Assembly: GCF_000472285.1 (NCBI RefSeq)
Contig: NZ_KI421421.1
Coordinates: 66,813 to 130,812 of the forward strand
Direction: 5' to 3'
Length of the DNA stretch: 64,000 nt
Origin: Desulfuromonas sp. TF
GTDB taxonomy: Bacteria; Desulfobacterota; Desulfuromonadia; Desulfuromonadales; ATBO01
Position numbers and translations under genes: made by a program. Below the pieces are notes generated by a model. The model worked only from the letters and a program-made list of their open reading frames with translations. It searched no databases and was not told the origin of the DNA. This document shows positions 58,229-64,000 of this stretch, one piece after another; positions within the stretch are counted from its first letter, which is position 1, and each line of letters starts with the position of its first letter.

Positions 58229-60580
58229 TTAATTCGAGTTTCCGGTCAGTCTCTTCAGACTCTCGCGAGCTTCCTGTTTCCCAGGATCCAACGCCAGGGT
58301 GCCGCGGTACTCTTCAATGGCTCGGTATTCAATCCCCAGCAGTTCGTAAAGATTTGCTGCAATAAACCGGAACTCCGCATTTTCTGGGAAGATTTCGATC
58401 CCTGCCAGGATGACATCCAGCGCATCGCTATAGCGCGTTCGCTCGGTGAAAAACTCGGCAACCTGCTTAAAGGGCAAGGGACTGGGCCACTCTTCCTGTA
58501 TCGCATAGTCGATGGAGGCACGGTAATTTTTCTCTGCCTCCTGTTCCTTCCCTATCCCCCGTAGATAGTCGCCGAAGGCCAGGAGAGGATAGGAGCGCTC
58601 CGGCAGAACTCGCTGCATCTCTTCGTCCTTGAGGCCATAGAGAGCCATCAGTGCCAGGAATTCTCCTGTCTGCCGGGGGCCCCAGTAAATGGCCTCTCGG
58701 ATATGATCCAGCCCTTTGTCCTTCTTCCCTTCCGATAATAGCCAGAAGGCGAAGGTCTTGTGCCGTTCGGGGTTGGAACCGTCGTTTTCGACGCCCGACC
58801 GGAGGAGTTTTTCGGCCTTTTCCCTTTGACCGAGATTATCGAAAACGAGACCGATCCTCTGCAGATATCCGGCATTCAGGGGATTCAGTCGCAGAGCGGA
58901 CGAAAAGAGAGCCAGGGTTTTTTCAGCTTCCCCGGAGGCCAGGCGGGCATCTGCCAGAAGATATGGGTATGTAGATTCGAGGGGGTCCAGACGCATTGCC
59001 TGGCCGGCGGCTTTTTCCACCTCCGCCGGCTCCTGTCCGGGATCGGGGCTGCCCGATGCGGAATCGTTCCTCAGGTGAATTTTATGCTCCCCCATGAGTA
59101 TCCCGATATTGAAGGTCAGGCTGGCGGCCAGAAGGACGATGGCCGAGAGGCCGATCCGGCGGGCAGTCGCCGGAGAGGCCTCTTCTTGCCACTCCGATTC
59201 TATTCTTCCCGGGGACAGGCAGGTTGCCGCGGCAAAGACCAGTCCGGCAAAAAAGAACAAATAGAAGCCGATGGCGCCGGCATGCAGGGTCGAGCCGGTT
59301 ATGCTGTGCAGCAGAATGGCGACGAGCCCTGAAAAAGCGCCGGCGCAGATATAAACGGACGTCCGGTTGTGGCGCTTGCGCCAGACCGGATAGGTCTGTC
59401 GCACAAGGGAGAACAAAAACCACCCGGCCAGCAGGGTACCCGCCAATCCGGCTTCAATCATATGCTCCAGGTACTCGTTGCGGGCATGGTTGATTTCAGC
59501 TTCCGGCGCACTGATCGTTTTGTATCGAGGATAAATCCGGGCGAAAGTTCCCATCCCTGTCCCCAGCAGGGGGAAGTCGCCGATGATCCGCCCGCTGTCG
59601 CGCCAGACATGCTCCCGTATCCCCTCGTCCCGAAATCGATCCGTCTGAGGATCAGGCCTGCCCCAGATCATCCCGCAACCGAGCAGGGCGACCACAAGCA
59701 GAACGGCCGTCGGAAAAAGACCCTTCAAGACCCCCTTTTTGCGGGTCCATCCGCGGATCAGAAGCAGCAGCATGAATAGCAGAAGGCCAGCCAGGCCGCT
59801 CAGAATCCCACTCGTAGAAAAGCTCAATAAAAAAGAAGCAGCCAATGGAAGCAGAAAAAATCCGAGCAGGACATAAAGGTTGGAGCCGGGATGATGAAAA
59901 AAATCGACGATCCTGCCGCGAAGAGAGGAATAATTCACCCGCGGCCTGGTGGCGAGGTAGTGGGCAAGGACGACCGGAAGCACCATCGCCATCAGACCGG
60001 CGTAATGACTTTTGGCAAAGCCTGCGGGAGACCTGCCGGGTTCGAACATCCATTCTCCGAAGGGCCAGAAAAATCGCCCTCCGGAAAAAAGGAACATGAC
60101 CAGACCGGCCAGAGCAAAGAGCCCGATGCAGATGGAGAAGAAGGATAGAGCCTCTTTCAACCGCTCCCTTTCGGCAAGCACCTGTACCGTCATCAGATAA
60201 AAGACGGCGTATGCGGCAAGGCGAAAAAATTCCGCCAGCGTCGCTTTGGGGGCGATCGAGATCGGCATCCACGCGCCGGGACGTACCAGCCATATCGAAT
60301 CGATATACAGTTCCCAGGTATTCGGAGAAAGAAGCTTGAGCATAAGAGGAGGAAGGGGGACCATCTGAATGAGGATGTAGCCGGTCAAAACGGTCAGGGG
60401 GAGAAAGCCTGGCACCTTGTATAAAGGGGCGGCTTGCCGGCGCAGGCTCAACAGATGCAACAGAAGAAGAAAGAAGCAAAGGGCCTCGACAAGGGTTTCG
60501 GGCCACTCTCCCGTTGCTCCGAATACCAGCAGGGCGCAAGCCGGGATAAAGAGATACAGAATGTAGACCAGTTTATTCAT
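58229..60580 (-). CDS. O-antigen ligase/polymerase-like protein with C-terminal TPR domain
   Basis: From the ATG at 60580 the product has 783 residues. About twelve membrane helices (residues 1-480) carry Wzy/WaaL features such as GTGMGTFARIYPRYK and NHARNEYLEHMIEAG, the periplasmic loop of the O-antigen ligase family. Residues 520-783 form tetratricopeptide repeats (LFSSALRLNPLNAGYLQRIG, YRASIDYAIQEEWPSPLP, IEEYRGTLALDPGKQEARES). Polymerase-TPR fusions are known in exopolysaccharide clusters. The start overlaps the PHP phosphatase stop by eight bases. Confidence 0.88.
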   Translation of the reverse strand: MNKLVYILYLFIPACALLVFGATGEWPETLVEALCFFLLLLHLLSLRRQAAPLYKVPGFLPLTVLTGYILIQMVPLPPLMLKLLSPNTWELYIDSIWLVRPGAWMPISIAPKATLAEFFRLAAYAVFYLMTVQVLAERERLKEALSFFSICIGLFALAGLVMFLFSGGRFFWPFGEWMFEPGRSPAGFAKSHYAGLMAMVLPVVLAHYLATRPRVNYSSLRGRIVDFFHHPGSNLYVLLGFFLLPLAASFLLSFSTSGILSGLAGLLLFMLLLLIRGWTRKKGVLKGLFPTAVLLVVALLGCGMIWGRPDPQTDRFRDEGIREHVWRDSGRIIGDFPLLGTGMGTFARIYPRYKTISAPEAEINHARNEYLEHMIEAGLAGTLLAGWFLFSLVRQTYPVWRKRHNRTSVYICAGAFSGLVAILLHSITGSTLHAGAIGFYLFFFAGLVFAAATCLSPGRIESEWQEEASPATARRIGLSAIVLLAASLTFNIGILMGEHKIHLRNDSASGSPDPGQEPAEVEKAAGQAMRLDPLESTYPYLLADARLASGEAEKTLALFSSALRLNPLNAGYLQRIGLVFDNLGQREKAEKLLRSGVENDGSNPERHKTFAFWLLSEGKKDKGLDHIREAIYWGPRQTGEFLALMALYGLKDEEMQRVLPERSYPLLAFGDYLRGIGKEQEAEKNYRASIDYAIQEEWPSPLPFKQVAEFFTERTRYSDALDVILAGIEIFPENAEFRFIAANLYELLGIEYRAIEEYRGTLALDPGKQEARESLKRLTGNSN

Positions 60581-61280
60581 CAATTGCCTTCCCGGCAATT
60601 ATGGCGGCAGGATTCGTTGTGACCAGGCGGCGGGCAGCGGATTCGCCGATGATTTTTGCGGCCTCCTGCACCCCCCCGGACAGGACGGTGCGGCGCCAGG
60701 TCGGGGAGTGGGCATCCGTGGCCAGCGCATGCACTACCTTGTTTTTGAGCAGGTGCACGGCGCATGCCCTTGCCTCGGGACCAAATCCGCCGACCAGGCT
60801 TTCAGCCGTAACCTGAACCAGTGCGCCGGCTTCGGCCAGATCAATCAGCAACTCCGGCCGACGCACCACCGAGGGATTTCTCTCCGGATGGGGAATGATG
60901 GGGATCAGCCCGGCCATGAGGGCATCGAAGACGATTTGTCGGGCGTTTTGCGGGAGATGGCTGTGGGGGAATTCCAGAAGGACATAGTCGGTGCCGTTCA
61001 GGGTATGATCCCGCAGAATCGAAGTGTTCAGGACTGCGCTGACTTCGGCTCCGGGCAGGATCTCCAGTCCGATCCCTTCTTTCCGCAGTTCCTCGTTGAA
61101 CCAGGCGACGCGCTCCCTAATCAGCTCAGGGGAATGAACGACGTTCTTGATATGGGGCGTCGCCACAATCTGGCGAATGTGATCGGCAACGGCGATCCGC
61201 GCCATCTCAAGAACGTCCTCCAGGCGGACAGGTCCGTCATCGTCGATCGCCGGAAGGATATGGCAATGAATATCCACCAT
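60573..61280 (-). CDS. CpsB/YwqE-type PHP tyrosine phosphatase
   Basis: The 235 residues begin MVDIHCHILPAIDDDGPVRL, the signature of CpsB/Wzb-like manganese-dependent tyrosine phosphatases, followed by VATPHIKN, IPIIPHPERNP and ALATDAHSPTWR metal motifs. It dephosphorylates the tyrosine cluster of the Wzc-type kinase encoded just upstream and so sets exopolysaccharide chain length and export. All ligands are present. Confidence 0.92.
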   Translation of the reverse strand: MVDIHCHILPAIDDDGPVRLEDVLEMARIAVADHIRQIVATPHIKNVVHSPELIRERVAWFNEELRKEGIGLEILPGAEVSAVLNTSILRDHTLNGTDYVLLEFPHSHLPQNARQIVFDALMAGLIPIIPHPERNPSVVRRPELLIDLAEAGALVQVTAESLVGGFGPEARACAVHLLKNKVVHALATDAHSPTWRRTVLSGGVQEAAKIIGESAARRLVTTNPAAIIAGKAIDE

Positions 61281-61325
61281 GGTGGTCGGGCTCCCAAGCC
61301 GGGAGAGGCGTCGCCGGTGAAGGTT

Positions 61326-63530
61326 CTATTTCTGACTGGCAATCCTCTCCAATCGGTCGGTCATCTCGGCTTTCTTCTGCTCTTCCTCATAGGAGGAATA
61401 GTACTGATTGTAGTAATAATCGTTCTTTTTCACATCCAGGGCGTTGATCACCAGACCGAGCATGCGGGCCTTCACGTCGATCAGCAGCTTGAGAGAGCGT
61501 CGCGCGATTTCGTAGGTCGTTTTGCCGCCGAGAACCACCAGCACGGTCGCGTCGAAATACCGGCTCAAAATCCGGGAATCCGCCACGGTCAGGAGGGGCG
61601 GGGAATCGCAGATGATGATATCGAATTCTTCACTGAGGGTATTGAGCAGAGTTTCCATTCGACTTGACGTCAGCAGTTCGGACGGATTCGGCGGAACCGG
61701 ACCGGAGGGGATGACGGCGAGCTTGGGCAAAGGCCCCTTGCCCAGGATATCTCCACCGGAGCTTCCCGCCAGATAGGTGCTCAGCCCTTTCTTGTTGCCG
61801 ATATCGAAGATTTTGTGCAGGCGCGGTTTGCGCAGGTCGCCGTCGATCAGCAGGACCCGCTTATCCGACTGGGCCAGGACAAGGGCGAGATTGACTGCAG
61901 TAGTGGTTTTGCCTTCCCCCGTGCCGGGGCTGGTGATCAGAATTCTTGCTGGCGCTCCGTCGGCAGAGGACAGAAGCAGCGATGTTCGCAGGGCTTTGTA
62001 ATTCTCCGTGAATGCCGACCGCGGCTCCTTGACCACCATATCGAGGGGTTGCCGGTCTTCGCACAGAGAGATGACGCCGAGCACCGGGGTGCCGAGGATC
62101 GTTTCGGTCTCTTCGGGATCCTTGATGGTATTGTCCAGATATTCGGTGAAGAAGGCGATTCCCACCCCGCCGAACAGACCTACGATGAGGCCGAGAAGCG
62201 CATTCACCATCTTCCGGGGCTCCCGCGGGCTGAGTGGAACACCGGCCTCCTCGACGATCCAGAAATTGACCACCGGCTGGTTTTCTCCGACCATGCTCTG
62301 CTCCTTGACCTTGGTGATCAAGGCGTCATAAAGCTGCCGGTTGGTTTCCAGCTCACGGGTGAGCGCCTGGTACTGGATGAATTTTTCGTTGATTCTTTGT
62401 GCTTCGGTTTTATTTCTCTGCATATGAGCGCCCAGGGATTTTTCCGCCGACCGGGCAAGCTCGTATTCGTTTTTGATCGACTCGATGATCCGGGCGATTT
62501 CCTGGGCTTTCTTCTCCTTCAGAACATTGATGTCGCCCCGGGCCTTGATCATGGCCGGATGCCTCTGACCGTATTTGCCGGAGAGCTGCATGACAGTCTG
62601 TTCGGCCTCCAGGATCTGGGTCTGCAAGGTCCGAAGAGCCGGATCCGAGGCGACGGCGGGAATGGTTTCGGCGGCCCTTGGATTTCTCGCCACTTTTTTC
62701 ACCTTTTCGTACAGGGCCTCCAGTTCTTCCCTTCTGCTCTGAGCCTGTACCAGATCGGTGCCGACCTGGGCGAGCTGCTGCGGCATGACCGCTACCCTGT
62801 TCTCCAGGGTGACGAGATTGTTGGTCCGCATGAACTCCCCAATTCTCTTTTCGGATTCTTCCAGCTTCTTTTCTTCCTCCTCGGCTTTTTTCGTCATCCA
62901 GGCCATGGTCCGCCGGGTGAATTCCATCTTCATGTCCAGAGTTTCTTCCTGATACGCCTTGGCCACGGTGTTGGCCACGAGGGATGCGAACTCCGGGTTC
63001 GGCGAAAAATAGCTTATGGAGACCAGGCGGCTGTTGGGCACAGGTTCAACCACGATTCCCCCCTGGATCATCGAGGCGATCCAGTCCGCCCTGGACATTT
63101 CGGATTTTGCCGGCTGAGCGGTCTCCGTCCGGGTCAGCAACCGCTCGATCCGGCGCATCTCCTTTCTGATCCATCTCATTGCCGTCTCCGGAAAGCTCGG
63201 CTGCATGTAACGGCCAACATAGGTATCGAAGGTATCCTCGAGGGAAAGCATGTCGACGACCCGGCGCGCCACCGCATGGCTCTGGATCAGCTGATACTGG
63301 GTTTCATGGAATTCTGGATCGGTGAATTTTGCCTGGCCGCCGGCCAGGGGATCGGAGATGGCCTTTTCGATGATCGCGCGAGTCGTGGCCTTGTATTGCG
63401 GGGTCTGCGCAAACGTACCCAGCATGACCAGGACGAACGTGATGATGAAAAATCCCGCTACTGTCTTGCGATGTTTTACGACGATCTTCAGATATTCTCG
63501 AAGATGGATGCCTTCGCCTGAGATTGCCAT
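61326..63530 (-). CDS. Polysaccharide co-polymerase and tyrosine autokinase (Wzc-like)
   Basis: The 734-residue protein has Wzz-type membrane helices near residues 25-45 and 440-460 that flank a long periplasmic coiled coil (about 170-420). The cytoplasmic BY-kinase (about 500-700) shows Walker A SPGTGEGKTTT, Walker A' LLIDGDLRKPRLH and Walker B FDIIICDSPP. A tyrosine-rich tail (NDYYYNQYYSSYEE) is the autophosphorylation cluster. It controls assembly of a capsule or exopolysaccharide with the Wza protein and the PHP phosphatase. Confidence 0.95.
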   Translation of the reverse strand: MAISGEGIHLREYLKIVVKHRKTVAGFFIITFVLVMLGTFAQTPQYKATTRAIIEKAISDPLAGGQAKFTDPEFHETQYQLIQSHAVARRVVDMLSLEDTFDTYVGRYMQPSFPETAMRWIRKEMRRIERLLTRTETAQPAKSEMSRADWIASMIQGGIVVEPVPNSRLVSISYFSPNPEFASLVANTVAKAYQEETLDMKMEFTRRTMAWMTKKAEEEEKKLEESEKRIGEFMRTNNLVTLENRVAVMPQQLAQVGTDLVQAQSRREELEALYEKVKKVARNPRAAETIPAVASDPALRTLQTQILEAEQTVMQLSGKYGQRHPAMIKARGDINVLKEKKAQEIARIIESIKNEYELARSAEKSLGAHMQRNKTEAQRINEKFIQYQALTRELETNRQLYDALITKVKEQSMVGENQPVVNFWIVEEAGVPLSPREPRKMVNALLGLIVGLFGGVGIAFFTEYLDNTIKDPEETETILGTPVLGVISLCEDRQPLDMVVKEPRSAFTENYKALRTSLLLSSADGAPARILITSPGTGEGKTTTAVNLALVLAQSDKRVLLIDGDLRKPRLHKIFDIGNKKGLSTYLAGSSGGDILGKGPLPKLAVIPSGPVPPNPSELLTSSRMETLLNTLSEEFDIIICDSPPLLTVADSRILSRYFDATVLVVLGGKTTYEIARRSLKLLIDVKARMLGLVINALDVKKNDYYYNQYYSSYEEEQKKAEMTDRLERIASQK

Positions 63531-63560
63531 GGTGAAATCCGATTCTTTAGATGTGAATGA

Positions 63561-64000
63561 CTAAAAGAAGCTTTCCGGTACGACGATCACGTCGTCGGGC
63601 AAAACAGGCATGTCCATGGAAACCTTCTCCGCCACATGCTCTTTTCCTTTGATATCCCGATAGATCTTGACCTTACCCCGGGCAGCCAGGTTCGTGAATC
63701 CCCCGGCCATGGAGATCGCCTTGATCACAGTGGTTCCGTCCTCGAACTTGTAGGCATCGGGTTTCCTCACTTCGCCCGTGACGTAGAACATGCTGGCCTT
63801 GGAGACCACCACGCTGTCGCCGTCGAGGATCGGAACATTGAACGTTGCTCCCCCGTTTTCCAGCACATCCCTCAAATTGATGCTGATTGTTTTCTCCTCT
63901 TTATTATTCGGTCCGTTTTTCCTGTGGATCGTGACCGTGTTGCCGTAATCCTGAGTCAATCCTCCGGCCTCGGAAATCAGCTCCATGAGGTTCTTTGAAC
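63561..64000 (-). CDS. Polysaccharide export protein (Wza/SLBB type), C-terminal part
   Basis: The gene enters the window from the right; only about 145 residues are visible. They carry two SLBB-like segments: LISEAGGLTQDYGN and later KAISMAGGFTNLAARGKV, joined by VPILDGDSVVVSKASMFYV, and end DDVIVVPESFF. This is the C-terminal region of outer-membrane polysaccharide exporters. It is the first visible gene of the EPS operon, 30 bp ahead of the Wzc-like gene. Confidence 0.9.
   Translation of the reverse strand, partial: SKNLMELISEAGGLTQDYGNTVTIHRKNGPNNKEEKTISINLRDVLENGGATFNVPILDGDSVVVSKASMFYVTGEVRKPDAYKFEDGTTVIKAISMAGGFTNLAARGKVKIYRDIKGKEHVAEKVSMDMPVLPDDVIVVPESFF

Noticed and set aside
61815-63521. 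568-codon plus-strand frame
   Set aside because: Antisense shadow of the Wzc-like kinase.

Overview
The window (about 58% GC by eye, tightly packed, mostly minus-strand operons) looks like chromosome from a Gram-negative, probably anaerobic or microaerophilic member of the Desulfuromonadales/Geobacterales group (Desulfobacterota). That is inference: an archaeal-type phosphoglycerate mutase, many PAS sensors, sigma-54 control, outer-membrane lipoproteins and barrels, and tandem periplasmic sulfurtransferases together fit that group. No 16S or marker gene is present to prove it.

Layout. 0-6 kb: the end of katG, a LysR regulator divergent from a YceI protein, two VOC-fold proteins, a small wHTH regulator and a MocR-type regulator divergent from a PNPOx-like protein. 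6-13.5 kb: a polyphosphate locus, with ppk1-CHAD-CYTH-Nudix-SixA on the minus strand and a helix-hairpin-helix protein plus Ppx/GppA on the plus strand. 13.5-15.6 kb: an integrase remnant, then hipBA with four evenly spaced operators. 15.6-30.7 kb: a segment bounded by two identical 50-bp copies of the tRNA-Asn 3' end plus terminator. It carries periplasmic sulfurtransferases with one, two and four rhodanese domains, an outer-membrane barrel, an Fe-S/VTT-domain fusion, three glycosyltransferases, a nucleotidyltransferase, an archaeal-type phosphoglycerate mutase, a PHP protein and a candidate structured RNA.

31-53.5 kb: a B12/radical-SAM enzyme, PAS histidine kinases, trkHA, cfa, a fatty-acid desaturase, a CheB-CheR-PAS fusion and a sigma-54 activator. 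Interleaved are short stress and membrane genes (two DUF2959 lipoproteins, two CsbD, two ABM-fold proteins, BON, DUF3185, DUF3309, Thivi_2564-like, lmo0937-like). Decayed pieces of an alpha-glucan phosphorylase, an APC permease, an antiporter and a frameshifted kinase lie among them. 53.6-58 kb: MlaE/MlaD/lipoprotein genes without an ATPase gene, a YtxH protein and an AI-2E-family exporter. 58-64 kb: an exopolysaccharide operon (Wza end, Wzc, PHP tyrosine phosphatase, Wzy-TPR).

The most interesting signal is a small sigma-54 regulon. Three minus-strand promoters (37414-37430, 45963-45979, 47652-47668) match TGGCAY-N5-TTGC. Each has a 34-bp dyad (half-site close to CCGTCATATTTGAC) upstream, separated by exactly the same 96 bp. 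They head the DUF2959-CsbD-ABM-HhH, the DUF3309-Thivi_2564-ABM-BON, and the DUF2959-CsbD-DUF3185-lmo0937 gene sets. A PAS-containing enhancer-binding protein with an intact GAFTGA loop lies just upstream of the third set and is the natural candidate activator. Its N-terminal helix-plus-PAS module is shared with two PAS kinases in the same neighbourhood, which suggests one sensory network controlling an envelope-stress gene set.
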